DNA of 64,000 nt from Acinetobacter courvalinii (GCF_014635545.1 NZ_BMDA01000001.1:698739-762738); one strand, 5' to 3'; positions 38,345 to 48,479 are shown, numbered from the stretch's first letter. A program made the numbers and translations. The notes: a model not told the origin generated them from the letters alone.

Positions 38345-39574
38345 ATGAATTCGAATGCATTTTTGCTCAAGATGAGCTGTCTGGCTGTTGCGCTATGTGC
38401 TGCTCAATCTGCTTTTGCGGATCAGCCCTGGTCACAGGATCGTCAATGGCTCCTCGGTGACTGGAATGGTCAGCGTCAGCAACTGGAAAAAGAAGGCTAT
38501 AAATTTAACCTCAATGTCATGAACCAGACAGCAACAGTGCTGGACGGTCTGGACCATCATCCCACCAAAAATGCCAATCAGGTGGCATTGGGTGCAAATT
38601 TTGATTTGGCTAAAATTGCGGGATTACCCAACACGACAGCCGCTCTCACCGTGACCAAACGGGATGGACGTAATATTGCCAGCAATATTGGCATGAACGG
38701 TAGTCCAACGGAAATCTATGGGCGCGGTAATATCTGGCGCTTGACGCAAGCATGGATTAAAACAGGATTTCTGGACAATACCCTACAGTTTAAGCTTGGG
38801 CGTATGGGAATGTCTGAGGACTTTAATGGTTCACACTGTAATTTCCAGAGCCTGATTTTATGTGGTGGCCAAGTGGGTAAGAGTCAGGGCGATGTCTGGT
38901 ATAACGGTCCGGTGAGTGGCTGGGCTGCAAATGTTAAATACCAGTTTCTGCCTGAATGGACGTTTGGGGTGGGCGTTTATGAAAATAATCCCGAAAATAC
39001 TGAAGTGAAGGACAATGCCAATTTTAACCTGTCTACGGATCGGGGGAAAGGTGTCCTGATTCCAGTCGAATTGGCTTGGAAAACCAACAAATTAAACGGA
39101 TTGGCGGGCGAGTATAAAGTTGGCGGTTTCTGGAGTAGTCATGACTATGACCGGGTTGATGCACAAGCAGGACAAGATCCAAAGTCGGCCATCTGGCTGA
39201 ATACCCAGCAACAGTTGAGCCGCAATGCCACAGATTCAAAGGGTGGTTTATATGGCGCCGTGAATCTGGTCTGGAACAACGATAAAACCGCCAATATTTC
39301 TGATACCCAGCAAATCGCCTTCTGGTACAAGGGAGCCTTACCATCACGACCAGCCGACCAGATCGGTTTCGGGGTGGGGCGTTATAAATTTAACGACCAG
39401 ATCCCTGCCAATCATGATCGTGATGATGAGATGAATGTTGAACTGAACTATGTTTACAACTATTCCCCAGCCGTAATGTTACGTCCCAATATCCAGTATG
39501 TTTATCAGCCAAGGGGCAATCCGTCTCGTGATAATGTCTGGGTAGCCGGTATTTCAGTTGGACTGAATTTCTAA
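38345..39574 (+). CDS. quiX: OprB-family porin of the quinate operon
   Basis: A 409-residue outer-membrane porin with a signal peptide ending SAFAD (about residue 27). The entry DRQWLLGDWNGQRQQLEKEG and the aromatic C-terminal strand (WVAGISVGLNF) are those of OprB carbohydrate-selective porins. Between quiC and quiA it should let quinate, shikimate or their products cross the outer membrane. The stop is 16 bases before quiA. Confidence 0.92.
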   Translation: MNSNAFLLKMSCLAVALCAAQSAFADQPWSQDRQWLLGDWNGQRQQLEKEGYKFNLNVMNQTATVLDGLDHHPTKNANQVALGANFDLAKIAGLPNTTAALTVTKRDGRNIASNIGMNGSPTEIYGRGNIWRLTQAWIKTGFLDNTLQFKLGRMGMSEDFNGSHCNFQSLILCGGQVGKSQGDVWYNGPVSGWAANVKYQFLPEWTFGVGVYENNPENTEVKDNANFNLSTDRGKGVLIPVELAWKTNKLNGLAGEYKVGGFWSSHDYDRVDAQAGQDPKSAIWLNTQQQLSRNATDSKGGLYGAVNLVWNNDKTANISDTQQIAFWYKGALPSRPADQIGFGVGRYKFNDQIPANHDRDDEMNVELNYVYNYSPAVMLRPNIQYVYQPRGNPSRDNVWVAGISVGLNF

Positions 39575-39590
39575 TACAGGAGTATGACAG

Positions 39591-42014
39591 ATGTCTGAAT
39601 CTTCAAGCTCGCATACCATACTGAAAATATGGTGTTTTATTCTGGGGCTGGTTTTATTGCTGACCGGACTGTTTTTTACAGTCGGTGGAGTAAAGCTGGC
39701 GACTTTAGGTGGATCCTGGTATTTCGTGATTTCAGGTGTTCTCACGCTGATCGCTGCACTTTTTATTTTCAGGAAAAAAGCGCTCGGTGTCTGGTTATTT
39801 ACCCTGGTGTTTGCGGGAACAATCGTCTGGTCGTTGTTTGATGCAGGGCTGGAGTTCTGGCCTTTATTTTCTCGACTGATGTTTCCAGCAGGCTTATTTG
39901 CAGCCCTGATGTTTACTTTGCCTGCCATTCGTCGTTATCAATTTCAACCGAGTGCGGATTTACCTGCTTATGGTCTTGGAATATTGACAGTGATTGGCAT
40001 GGTGATTGGTCTCTATCAGATGTTCCAGCCACATCCAACCGTCACTGCGTCGGGACAGGCATTACCGCTGATCCCGGTAAAGACTGATATGAAGCAGACT
40101 AACTGGCAGCATTATGGTCAGGATGCAGGTGGAAGCCGTTTTGCGGCACTGGATCAGATTACACGTGATAATGTGCACCAGTTGAAAGAAGTCTGGCGTT
40201 TCCGTACCGGTGATTTCACCACAGGTTCGGGAAATGGTGCAGAAGATCAGATGACCCCGCTACAAGTCGGCAACAAGATTTTCCTGTGCACCCCGCATAA
40301 CAACATTTTCGCGTTGGAAGCGGACTCCGGTAAACAACTCTGGAAAGCAGAAGTCAATTCCAAGTCAGATGCATGGGAACGTTGCCGTGGTGTTGCTTAT
40401 TTTGACTCAACGCAAGCATTGGTTCAGCCGACTTTAGCGGGAGCGACACCGGTAAAAGCGGTGGCAAACAATACTTCATGCTTACGTCGTGTTTATACCA
40501 ATACACCGGATGGTCGTTTAATTGCAGTCAATGCAGATACGGGCGAACGTTGTAAAGACTTTGGTGTAGAAGGCACCGTTGACTTGCTCAAAGGCTTGGG
40601 TGAGGGAACCACAGCACCACGTTTTGAGGTCACTTCAGCGCCAACCATTGCGGGTACGGTAATTGTCGTCGGTAGCCGTATTGCCGATAATTTTGCAGCG
40701 GATATGCCTGGTGGTGTAATTCGTGCATACGATGTCATTACGGGTGAATTACGTTGGGCCTTTGATCCACGAAATCCTAATCCGAACTATGTGTTGAAAG
40801 AGGGTGAAACCTATAAACGCAGTTCAGCAAACTCATGGGCAGCGATGTCTTATGATCCACAGATGAACACGGTATTTTTGCCAATGGGTAGCTCATCTGT
40901 CGATGTATGGGGTGGTAACCGTCAACCATTGGACCATAAATACAACTCATCCGTACTGGCTTTAGATGCGACCACAGGTCAGGAAAAGTGGGTCTCTCAA
41001 ACGGTTCATAATGATTTGTGGGATTTTGATTTGCCAATGCAGCCTAGTCTGGTCGATTTCCCGATGAAGGATGGCAGCAACAAGCCTGCTGTGGTGATTG
41101 GTACCAAATCCGGTCAGTTCTTTGTACTGGATCGTGTAACCGGGCAGCCATTAACCAAGGTGGTTGAGCAAGCGGTGAAGCCTGCGGATATTCCGGGGGA
41201 ACAATACAGCCCAACACAGCCACGTTCAGTCGAAATGCCGCAGATTGGTAACCAGACCATAACGGAATCTGATATGTGGGGCGCCACACCATTTGACCAG
41301 CTCATGTGTCGTATTAACTTTAAATCGATGCGTTATGAAGGTTTATTCACTGCACCGGGTACCGATAAATCATTGAGCTTCCCGGGCTCTCTAGGCGGTA
41401 TGAACTGGGGCAGTATTGCCTTTGATCCAAGCCATCAATATATGTTCGTCAATGACATGCGTTTGGGTTTATGGATTCAGTTAATTAAACAGACGCCGGA
41501 AGATCTGGCAGTTCAGGCCAATGGTGGTGAAAAAGTCAATACCGGTATGGGAGCCGTGCCAATGAAAGGAACCCCATACAAAGTCAATAAAGACCGCTTC
41601 TGGTCAAAATTGATGATTCCTTGCCAAAAACCGCCGTATGGCACCATGACTGCAGTAGATATGAAAACGCGTCAGGTTGCATGGCAAGTGCCAATGGGAA
41701 CGGTAGAAGATACTGGCCCGATGGGAATCAAAATGGGCCTGCCTGTTCCAATTGGTATGCCAACCATTGGCGGTCCAATGGCAACTCAAGGTGGTTTAGT
41801 CTTCTTTGCCGCGACTCAGGATTATTACTTGCGTGCACTGGATTCATCTTCAGGTAAGGAGCTGTGGAAAGCGCGTTTACCTGTCGGTAGTCAAGGTACG
41901 CCAATCAGCTATGTGTCACCGAAATCAGGTAAGCAGTATGTGCTGATTACTGCGGGTGGTGCGCGTCAATCACCTGATCATGGTGATTATGTGATTGCTT
42001 ATAGCCTGAACTAA
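39591..42014 (+). CDS. quiA: PQQ-dependent quinate/shikimate dehydrogenase
   Basis: An 807-residue inner-membrane quinoprotein. Residues 1-145 hold about five transmembrane helices, as in membrane glucose dehydrogenase. The rest is the periplasmic eight-bladed propeller (DWQHYGQDAGG-like start NWQHYGQDAGGSRF; blades with WAFDPRNP, LALDATTGQEKW and PLSFPGSLGGMNWG). It oxidises quinate to 3-dehydroquinate and shikimate to 3-dehydroshikimate with PQQ, passing electrons to ubiquinone. It needs PQQ made elsewhere, as no pqq genes lie in the window. A strong terminator follows. Confidence 0.95.
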   Translation: MSESSSSHTILKIWCFILGLVLLLTGLFFTVGGVKLATLGGSWYFVISGVLTLIAALFIFRKKALGVWLFTLVFAGTIVWSLFDAGLEFWPLFSRLMFPAGLFAALMFTLPAIRRYQFQPSADLPAYGLGILTVIGMVIGLYQMFQPHPTVTASGQALPLIPVKTDMKQTNWQHYGQDAGGSRFAALDQITRDNVHQLKEVWRFRTGDFTTGSGNGAEDQMTPLQVGNKIFLCTPHNNIFALEADSGKQLWKAEVNSKSDAWERCRGVAYFDSTQALVQPTLAGATPVKAVANNTSCLRRVYTNTPDGRLIAVNADTGERCKDFGVEGTVDLLKGLGEGTTAPRFEVTSAPTIAGTVIVVGSRIADNFAADMPGGVIRAYDVITGELRWAFDPRNPNPNYVLKEGETYKRSSANSWAAMSYDPQMNTVFLPMGSSSVDVWGGNRQPLDHKYNSSVLALDATTGQEKWVSQTVHNDLWDFDLPMQPSLVDFPMKDGSNKPAVVIGTKSGQFFVLDRVTGQPLTKVVEQAVKPADIPGEQYSPTQPRSVEMPQIGNQTITESDMWGATPFDQLMCRINFKSMRYEGLFTAPGTDKSLSFPGSLGGMNWGSIAFDPSHQYMFVNDMRLGLWIQLIKQTPEDLAVQANGGEKVNTGMGAVPMKGTPYKVNKDRFWSKLMIPCQKPPYGTMTAVDMKTRQVAWQVPMGTVEDTGPMGIKMGLPVPIGMPTIGGPMATQGGLVFFAATQDYYLRALDSSSGKELWKARLPVGSQGTPISYVSPKSGKQYVLITAGGARQSPDHGDYVIAYSLN

Positions 42015-42038
42015 AGCTTTTTTAATCGATAGTAATAA

Positions 42039-42068
42039 AAAACGGCAATCCTCGGTGATTGCCGTTTT
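42039..42068 (+). terminator. Terminator of the pca-qui operon
   Basis: AAACGGCAATC (42040-42050) pairs with GATTGCCGTTT (42057-42067) around a 6-base loop, with A- and T-runs flanking. It ends the 14-kb operon. Confidence 0.92.
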
Positions 42069-42158
42069 TCATTTAGATATCCAGATCATTTTTTAACAAA
42101 CGCTATCGAAAGCTCCATACGCCATAATTGGCATATTCATTGCTTTATTTAAGATATC

Positions 42159-42176
42159 TGGTCTGACCAGTCAGAC
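42159..42176. promoter_or_regulatory. Putative GntR operator upstream of uraD
   Basis: TGGTCTGACCA (42159-42169) overlaps the larger dyad GTCTGAC-CA-GTCAGAC (42161-42176). It lies 22 bases before the uraD start. The GGTCnnACC core recurs upstream of hpxO and alc and fits the FadR-subfamily GntR regulator encoded at 47666-48379. Confidence 0.6.
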
Positions 42177-42198
42177 AATGCCTTAAATTGGAGCAGAG

Positions 42199-42699
42199 AT
42201 GCAACTCGAAACATTTAATCAACTCGATCCAGACAGAGCAGCACGTGTTTTACAGGCCTGTGCGCATATCCCGAACTGGATTGCTGAACTGCTACAGCAA
42301 CGTCCTTATCCAGCTAAAGAGCAACTTTATCAGGCTGCAGTGACGCAAGCGCAGGCATGGTCATGGCCTGAAATTTCTGTAGCTTTGGCGCAACATCCCC
42401 GCATTGGCGAGAAAAAAGCAGCAGCAGTTTTGTCTGAGAAAGAGCAGCATTTTTCCCAACGTGAACAAGCTCAGGTTGAAACGGATGCTGTGCTGCAACT
42501 GGCGCTATATCAGGGCAATTTAAATTACGAGCACAAATTTGGGCATATTTTTCTGATCCGTGCGGCGGGCCGCTCTGGTCAGCAAATCTTGTCCGAATTG
42601 CAACGTCGCTTACTCAATACGGTCGAACAAGAGCAAGTCGAAGTAAAACAACAATTGGCTGAAATTGCCTTGTTTCGTTTAAAACAGGAGATTCAATAA
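42199..42699 (+). CDS. uraD: OHCU decarboxylase
   Basis: A 166-residue cytosolic enzyme. The catalytic His lies in AQHPRIGEKKA (about residues 65-75), matching the HPxxG motif, and YEHKFGHIFLIRAAGRS is the conserved C-terminal block. It decarboxylates 2-oxo-4-hydroxy-4-carboxy-5-ureidoimidazoline to S-allantoin. The start follows GGAGCAGAG. Its stop overlaps the uraH start by one base. Confidence 0.95.
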   Translation: MQLETFNQLDPDRAARVLQACAHIPNWIAELLQQRPYPAKEQLYQAAVTQAQAWSWPEISVALAQHPRIGEKKAAAVLSEKEQHFSQREQAQVETDAVLQLALYQGNLNYEHKFGHIFLIRAAGRSGQQILSELQRRLLNTVEQEQVEVKQQLAEIALFRLKQEIQ

Positions 42700-43034
42700 T
42701 GGCGGGTATCAGCACACATATTTTAAATGCAGCACTGGGGCAGCCAGCACCTCAGGTATTGGTGAAACTCTATCAGGAAATCAATCATCAATATGTTTTG
42801 CAGGATGAACAGTTGACGGATGCGGATGGCCGTATTCCGGCTTTCAGGATCGAAGCATTTATCCAAGCCAATTATAAGTTGATTTTTGAAGTAGGGGATT
42901 ATTTTCAGACTTTGAACACAGCCAGTTTCTATCCAAGCGTCTGTATCGATTTTAAGGTCACTGGTACGCAACAGCATTACCACGTGCCTTTATTGATCAG
43001 TCCATTTTCCTATTCAACTTATCGCGGCAGCTAA
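42699..43034 (+). CDS. uraH: 5-hydroxyisourate hydrolase
   Basis: A 111-residue transthyretin-like tetrameric enzyme. The N-terminal STHILNAALGQPA and the C-terminal YRGS are the signatures that distinguish the hydrolase from true transthyretin. It opens 5-hydroxyisourate to OHCU, used by UraD. Start and upstream stop overlap (TAATG), so the two enzymes are translated as a pair. Confidence 0.96.
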   Translation: MAGISTHILNAALGQPAPQVLVKLYQEINHQYVLQDEQLTDADGRIPAFRIEAFIQANYKLIFEVGDYFQTLNTASFYPSVCIDFKVTGTQQHYHVPLLISPFSYSTYRGS

Positions 43035-43083
43035 ATCAACTTAAACAATGTGGACCTTATGAATCTCATTTGAGGAATTAACC

Positions 43084-44457
43084 ATGCATCAAGACAACAC
43101 ACCTACAGAACGAGATGCACTGATCTCGGCAGAACATCAATATTTAGGCATGAATAAAAACATTTTATATGGTTTGCAGCATGTGTTGACGATGTATGGT
43201 GGAATTATTGCACCCCCATTGATTATTGGAGCTGCTGCAGGACTGGAGGCTTCAGAAATTGGATTGCTGGTGGCTGCTGCCTTGTTTGTAGGGGGCCTGG
43301 CGACGGTGTTGCAAACCCTGGGTTTCAAGCATTTCGGAGCAAAATTACCGATTGTTCAAGGCGTTTCTTTTGCAGGCGTGGCGACCATTCTGGCAATTGT
43401 CAGCACCGGTGGCGGGTTAGCCTCTGCCTTTGGCGCCGTAATCGTTGCTTCCCTCATTGGTCTATTGCTGACGCCATTTTTCGCCAAAATCATCCGCTTT
43501 TTTCCACCCGTCGTAACCGGTTGTGTAATTACCATGATTGGTATTTCACTGCTGCCTGTGGCGATCCGCTGGATTATGGGGGGTAATCCCAAAGCTGAGA
43601 ACTGGGGCGATCCGGCTAATGTCGGTCTGGCAGTGATGACGCTGGCGATTGTGATTATCTTCAGCATGTTGCGTAGTCAGATGCTCCGTCGGCTCGCGAT
43701 TCTGGTTGCCATTATTCTAGGTACTGTGCTCGCGTATGCGGCAGGATTTACCGATTTTTCAAAGGTCAACACAGGTCCGGTGTTTGCATTTCCAAGTTTC
43801 TTCCATTTTGGTTCGCCTGTATTTGAGTTTTCTGCCATTCTTTCCATGACGATTGTGACCTTGGTGATTATGACCGAAACTACCGCCGATATTATTGCCA
43901 TCGGTGAAATTGTTGGAACTAAAGTAGATTCGAAACGTATAGGCGACGGTTTACGTGCCGATATGTTATCGAGCGCCATTTCTCCGATCTTTGGTTCATT
44001 CATGCAAACAGCTTTTGCCCAAAATGTCGGGCTGGTTGCCATGACGGGCATTAAAAGCCGTTTTGTGGTGGCGACTGCAGGAGGAATCTTGATTATCCTC
44101 GGCTTATTGCCCATCGTGGGGCGGCTGGTGGCATCAATTCCCATGCCCGTTTTAGGTGGTGCTGGCATCGTGTTATTCGGTACGGTTGCCGCCAGTGGTA
44201 TACGTACCTTAGCCAAAGTGGATTATAACGATCATAAAAACCTGATTATTGTGGCCACTTCGCTGGCTATCGGCATGATTCCTATCGTCAATCAGGAATT
44301 CTATGCACAATTTCCAACCTGGGTAAAAACCTTATTGCATTCAGGTATTAGCTCAGCCTGTATTACCGCTATCTTACTCAACATCATTTTTAACCATCTA
44401 CCGTTCACTAAAAAAACAGTGGAAGTAGCAAGCCTGCCTGTAAATTCAGGGCATTGA
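43084..44457 (+). CDS. NCS2 purine permease, probably urate/xanthine
   Basis: A 457-residue membrane carrier of the nucleobase-ascorbate (NAT/NCS2) family with about 14 helices. The NAT signature is FAQNVGLVAMTGIKSRFV (about residues 310-327), and PIVQGVSFAGVATI near residue 95 holds the other substrate segment. The QNVG form and the position after uraH point to urate or xanthine uptake by proton symport; which one cannot be read from sequence alone. It is probably the third gene of the uraD operon. Confidence 0.9.
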   Translation: MHQDNTPTERDALISAEHQYLGMNKNILYGLQHVLTMYGGIIAPPLIIGAAAGLEASEIGLLVAAALFVGGLATVLQTLGFKHFGAKLPIVQGVSFAGVATILAIVSTGGGLASAFGAVIVASLIGLLLTPFFAKIIRFFPPVVTGCVITMIGISLLPVAIRWIMGGNPKAENWGDPANVGLAVMTLAIVIIFSMLRSQMLRRLAILVAIILGTVLAYAAGFTDFSKVNTGPVFAFPSFFHFGSPVFEFSAILSMTIVTLVIMTETTADIIAIGEIVGTKVDSKRIGDGLRADMLSSAISPIFGSFMQTAFAQNVGLVAMTGIKSRFVVATAGGILIILGLLPIVGRLVASIPMPVLGGAGIVLFGTVAASGIRTLAKVDYNDHKNLIIVATSLAIGMIPIVNQEFYAQFPTWVKTLLHSGISSACITAILLNIIFNHLPFTKKTVEVASLPVNSGH

Positions 44458-44635
44458 TCATCGCGGGTTCAGGGCCGAATATTCAGTCTGAATCCCACTT
44501 TTTTTACCTGCACATCATTCAAAGTTGCTTATTCAAGCTTGAATAGGTCAAGGGGAGTTTTTGTCTTGAAAAAGCCAGAAACAGGATTTTTAAAAGCCAA
44601 AAGTGATTTTTAAATCAAATCTTACGGGGAATTTT

Positions 44636-45919
44636 ATGAGAAGTTTTAAGTTAAAATCAGCCATACTCGTGCTCGTGATGAGCCCAGCCATACAGGCCTG
44701 GGCAACGGATACCAGCCTGAATCATCTATTGAACCTGCAACAGGATTGTCAGGCGAACGATCAACTGGCTGCGGCTTTTGCCTGTGGCAGTCTGCATGGT
44801 GCAGTGAAATCAACCTATTACTCACTCAATAATGCTTATTTTGTGGATAATCTGAATCAGGATACGGCTGTCATCGGTGGTTATATAAAGTATGAAACAG
44901 CACCTTTTTATGGGGTGCAGGCAGGAATTGGCTATGATATTCAGCGACGTTTAGATGAGAAAGATAATAAGGCTGAAGTCGATGAACTCAAGGAAGATGG
45001 TGATGGTTTAGCAGAAGCCTATCTGACGTGGAAAAATGATTTGGCTCGGGTGACCGTCGGGAATCAGCGTCTCAATTTACCGTTTATGGGGGATTATGCA
45101 GACCGCCGTGTCTTGATGTTTTTATATCAGGCCGCCGATGTCCAGATCGGAGACAATAACGATTTCTTGCGCCTGACCAAAGTCAATAAATATAAAAGTT
45201 ATGGCGAAGATGAGTTTACAAAAAGCGCTCGTCAGAATTCGAATCTGCAAACCGATGGGGTTTGGTCAGTGGGTGTTGGGAAACGTTTTCACTTAGCCGA
45301 CGATCGAAGCTTAAAAACCCAGTTGTGGTATCAAAGTTATGATGATTATACCCGCCTGATTTATACACAAGCGGATCTGGCAATGCCAAAACTTAAATAT
45401 GCCCCTGAGTTTTCACTGCAATATATGTCTGGCAAAGATCAGGGCAAAGCACTGGCAGGTGAGGTGAACAGCCAGATTTTTGGTGCACAGGCAGCAGTTA
45501 AGGTCTTGCCTGTAGCCACTTTAAAAGTTGCATATAACTATATTAAACCAGATCGTGAAAGTTATCTGAATGGTGCACTGTTAACGCCGTATGCCGCCAA
45601 AACCTCTTCAGGTGAAATTTTTGCCCAGCCTTTTTTTACAAGTACTCAGGATTTAGGTGCGGGCAATGCTTTGATGTTGTCCTTAGAGGGTAAACTAACA
45701 GATCAAGTGATTGCAGGGGCACGTTATTCATTTATGGATTTAAAGGAAGCAGAGCATGTGGCCAGCCGTAACCAATCTGAATATATGCTGTTTGGGATTT
45801 ATAATTTTACGGGGGCTTTAAAAGATTTCAGTATCAGTAATTTTGCAGGGATTCAGACCTCCCCACGTTATGACAAGAACTTCTTGCAGAACCGTTTGAC
45901 ACTGAGTTATAAATTTTAA
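44636..45919 (+). CDS. Outer-membrane porin in the urate cluster
   Basis: A 427-residue protein from ATG 44636 (GGGGAATTTT upstream; a frame from 44603 would put extra residues before the signal peptide). The signal peptide ends at about AWATD (residue 25). The remainder has porin-like alternating strands and ends NRLTLSYKF. The pattern resembles the OprD-type family (AFACGSLHGAVKSTYYSLNN), which forms small-solute channels. Its place between the permease and hpxO suggests it brings urate, allantoin or related compounds across the outer membrane. It has its own terminator. Confidence 0.85.
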   Translation: MRSFKLKSAILVLVMSPAIQAWATDTSLNHLLNLQQDCQANDQLAAAFACGSLHGAVKSTYYSLNNAYFVDNLNQDTAVIGGYIKYETAPFYGVQAGIGYDIQRRLDEKDNKAEVDELKEDGDGLAEAYLTWKNDLARVTVGNQRLNLPFMGDYADRRVLMFLYQAADVQIGDNNDFLRLTKVNKYKSYGEDEFTKSARQNSNLQTDGVWSVGVGKRFHLADDRSLKTQLWYQSYDDYTRLIYTQADLAMPKLKYAPEFSLQYMSGKDQGKALAGEVNSQIFGAQAAVKVLPVATLKVAYNYIKPDRESYLNGALLTPYAAKTSSGEIFAQPFFTSTQDLGAGNALMLSLEGKLTDQVIAGARYSFMDLKEAEHVASRNQSEYMLFGIYNFTGALKDFSISNFAGIQTSPRYDKNFLQNRLTLSYKF

Positions 45920-45937
45920 GCAATGAGTTCAACATCG

Positions 45938-45969
45938 AATGCATATTCTCGTCGGGATATGCATTTTTT
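45938..45969 (+). terminator. Terminator of the porin gene
   Basis: AATGCATAT (45938-45946) pairs with ATATGCATT (45957-45965), followed by TTTT. Confidence 0.8.
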
Positions 45970-45989
45970 GTGGACTGCAACCTGAGATG

Positions 45990-46014
45990 AAAAAAAGCCC
46001 CCTAGTTAGGGGGG
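45990..46014 (-). terminator. Terminator of hpxO
   Basis: CCCCCT (45998-46003) and AGGGGG (46008-46013) form a GC-rich hairpin with the loop AGTT. Read on the minus strand it is followed by a run of seven T. Confidence 0.85.
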
Positions 46015-46032
46015 AGTTAAAAACAAAAACAC

Positions 46033-47190
46033 TTAATCCAGTGGATTGCCGATAATATTACTGATGATGCCTTGCATGATGTGTGACCCTTGCTCCTGAT
46101 AGAGCGATTGATACCATTCTTCAGTCACCTGAGGATCTTTCATATGGGTGACATCACAACGTTTACGTGCTCTCAAGACCATTTCTCGTGTGCGTTCATT
46201 ACGTTTGTTTTGATAACGTGCCAAAGCATCTTCCAGACCGAAGGTATTGATTTGCAAGGCACGGGCGAGATATATCGCATCTTCCATGGCCTGGCAGCCA
46301 CCTTGGCCAATATCTGGTGTGGTGCTATGTGCTGCATCACCTAACAACACCACACGTCCCTTGTAGAAGTCCATAAACGGTTCAATATCATGGATTTCGA
46401 CACGATTGGTTTTTTGCTCATCTAAATGTTCAATCAGTTTTTGTACAGGTTCACACCAGCCGCTAAAATGAGTTTTGAGATCTTGCTTATAGTATTCACG
46501 TCGATTTTCCAGTCCTGCCTCTAAGGGGACATCAAAGAAGAAATAAAAACGATTTTGGGCCACCGGCATCAACGATACACGTTTGCCTTCGCCGATATAA
46601 GTGGTCCATTGCATGGCAGGTGCAATGGCTTCATCAATATTAACCAGACCGTTCCAATTGACATAACCCGCATAGCGGCGTTCGACTTGATAGCCCAGTA
46701 CAAATTGTCGGGTGAGAGAATGTGTACCATCGGCACCGATCAGTAAATCAGCCCGAACTTGTGAGCCATCCTGAAAATGAATGGTGACTTCTTCTTGATG
46801 GCTTTCAATCGCCGTCATTTTCATGCCCAGTTTGATATCTGCCAGACCAAATTGCTGCATTAATAAGTGTTGTAGATCGGCCCGGGCGACCGGGTAGGCG
46901 CGTTGCCCGACTTCTTTATATAAAGGAGATAAGCTAAATTGAGTCATGGTTTGTTGGCTCAGTCCATCGACATAGGCCAAAGACTCCATTTGCCCGCCGA
47001 GCGCCTGAATTTGATCGGTAAGGCCTAGATAGTTGAGGCACTTGACGCCATTTGACCACAGTGAAATGGCTGCACCGACAGGTAATATTTCGGCTGCCTG
47101 TTCATAGATCGTGACCTGATGACCAAATTTTTTTAACGCGATACCAGCAGTCAAACCGCCCATACCAGCACCTACAATCGCAATATTCAT
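46033..47190 (-). CDS. hpxO: FAD-dependent urate hydroxylase
   Basis: A 385-residue flavoprotein monooxygenase. The Rossmann motif is [18 protein letters not shown] (residues 5-22), and the second FAD motif is [21 protein letters not shown] (about residues 280-300). [17 protein letters not shown] near residue 36 and MTQFSLSPL near 80 match HpxO of Klebsiella and not salicylate hydroxylases. It converts urate to 5-hydroxyisourate, the substrate of UraH. It is transcribed away from a 475-base regulatory gap with a GGTCATACC dyad. Confidence 0.93.
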   Translation of the reverse strand: MNIAIVGAGMGGLTAGIALKKFGHQVTIYEQAAEILPVGAAISLWSNGVKCLNYLGLTDQIQALGGQMESLAYVDGLSQQTMTQFSLSPLYKEVGQRAYPVARADLQHLLMQQFGLADIKLGMKMTAIESHQEEVTIHFQDGSQVRADLLIGADGTHSLTRQFVLGYQVERRYAGYVNWNGLVNIDEAIAPAMQWTTYIGEGKRVSLMPVAQNRFYFFFDVPLEAGLENRREYYKQDLKTHFSGWCEPVQKLIEHLDEQKTNRVEIHDIEPFMDFYKGRVVLLGDAAHSTTPDIGQGGCQAMEDAIYLARALQINTFGLEDALARYQNKRNERTREMVLRARKRCDVTHMKDPQVTEEWYQSLYQEQGSHIMQGIISNIIGNPLD

Positions 47191-47523
47191 CGTTCAGACC
47201 TTAAATATATAAATAAGTTTCTAAATAGTTCTAAGCGAGAAGTGTGCCAATTTTAGTAACTGGTTTTACTGGTCATACCAGGTGATTTGCTTTATTAAAA
47301 AGCATAAAAGGGAAGGCTGCATGGATATGGTTCAAGGCATGGGGCAAAGTGGTGCATTAATAAAAGTTCAAGTTTTTATCTTAAATAGAAATAAGATTTT
47401 TCTTAAATTTATGTGATTACGATAGGCTACATATTTTAAAATATTATTCTAAATAACTTAATTCGGTAGAATTAAAAACGATAATTTTTTACCTTACTTT
47501 TGAAGGGGGACGGATTTATTTGG
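47191..47523. other. hpxO upstream region
   Basis: This AT-rich stretch holds the putative operator at 47270-47280 and presumably the hpxO promoter. I see no open frame with a ribosome-binding site. A repeat element begins at its right end. Confidence 0.6.
47270..47280. promoter_or_regulatory. Putative GntR operator upstream of hpxO
   Basis: TGGTCATACCA is an 11-base near-palindrome, 80 bases upstream of the hpxO start. It shares GGTCnnACC with the sites before uraD and alc. Confidence 0.6.
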
Positions 47524-47630
47524 TAAGGAAAAAAATCTTTCGCAGCTTGAATCGCTGCTCATTAGCTGATGGTACTTTCCTGATACCACAGCTAAACAGG
47601 CGGCATCCATGCCGCCAGTCACGATAGTGA
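47524..47630. repeat. Structured repeat, copy 1 (about 107 bp)
   Basis: This element recurs at 49662-49768 in the same orientation at roughly 80-85 % identity by eye. Both copies hold three hairpins: GCAGC-loop-GCTGC, AGCTGATGGTA...TACCACAGCT, and a perfect GGCGGCAT-CC-ATGCCGCC stem. They end ACGATAGTGAA. Neither copy has a coding frame. They flank the GntR gene and allantoicase. Confidence 0.85.
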
Positions 47631-47665
47631 ATAGATGCTTATATTCAAATTAAATAAGGAACTTT

Positions 47666-48379
47666 TTAAACATTCTCATGTCGAGAAAAATAGACACCCG
47701 CACGTTGCGCAGCACCAATAATATGCGCTTGCATGGCTTTTTCAGCCGCAGCTGCATTCTGATTAAATAAGGCTTGCAGAATGAATTCATGTTCCTGAAT
47801 GGTTTTAAATGCCAGATTCGGCTGGACAAAAGGCAGGATCTGGCTTTTTTTAATCCATTCAGTATGCATTTTAAGTGTTTGAATAATCGATTGATTATGA
47901 CTAAGTTCAATAATATGCTGATGAAAGGCATAATCTGCCTCAGAGGCTGCCTGCCAGTTCTGTGCCTGAATTGCAGAGGCCAGCGACTGGTAATGTTGCT
48001 GTAAGGTCGACTTATCATGCTCAGTTAAATATTCACAGGCCAACAGCGCACAAAAACCTTCTAGTACGTAGCGTAATTGATAGAAATCCTTGAGAGAAAC
48101 ACGGTGTTCGCCGTCCCATTGTTCGGCGGCCTGACTATGTTGTGAAATCACATAAACCCCTTTACCCGCCTTGATTTCCAATAATCCTAAAGCGGCAAGA
48201 CGGGTGAGGGCCTCGCGTAACGAAGCACGGCTGATGCCCAACTGGAGGGCAAGATCACGTTGTGAGGGTAAGGCAGAACCGACAGGGTAGGTATTCTGTT
48301 GAATGCGTTGATGAATCACTTCCACCGCTTGCTCAGTCACCTGAGATGATTTTCCATTGAGCATAGCTTGTGGACTCAT
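47666..48379 (-). CDS. GntR-family regulator (FadR/FCD type) of purine genes
   Basis: A 237-residue regulator from ATG 48379; an in-frame GTG at 48388 is less likely. Residues about 12-75 form the GntR winged helix (TYPVGSALPSQRDLALQLG, SRASLREALTRL). The rest is an FCD effector domain with its His-rich metal site (DYAFHQHIIELSHNQ). It is divergent from allantoicase and next to hpxO. The dyads GGTCnnACC in front of three purine operons are of the type bound by FadR-subfamily GntR proteins. The likely effector is a urate/allantoin intermediate; that is inference. Confidence 0.9.
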   Translation of the reverse strand: MSPQAMLNGKSSQVTEQAVEVIHQRIQQNTYPVGSALPSQRDLALQLGISRASLREALTRLAALGLLEIKAGKGVYVISQHSQAAEQWDGEHRVSLKDFYQLRYVLEGFCALLACEYLTEHDKSTLQQHYQSLASAIQAQNWQAASEADYAFHQHIIELSHNQSIIQTLKMHTEWIKKSQILPFVQPNLAFKTIQEHEFILQALFNQNAAAAEKAMQAHIIGAAQRAGVYFSRHENV

Positions 48380-48479
48380 AAGCAACACGCCTTAAAGATA
48401 AAAATAAACAGTTTGATTCTACACAAAATTCATCTTTTTGTTGGTGCTGTCGATCAAAAATCGCTATATTTTTAACAAC

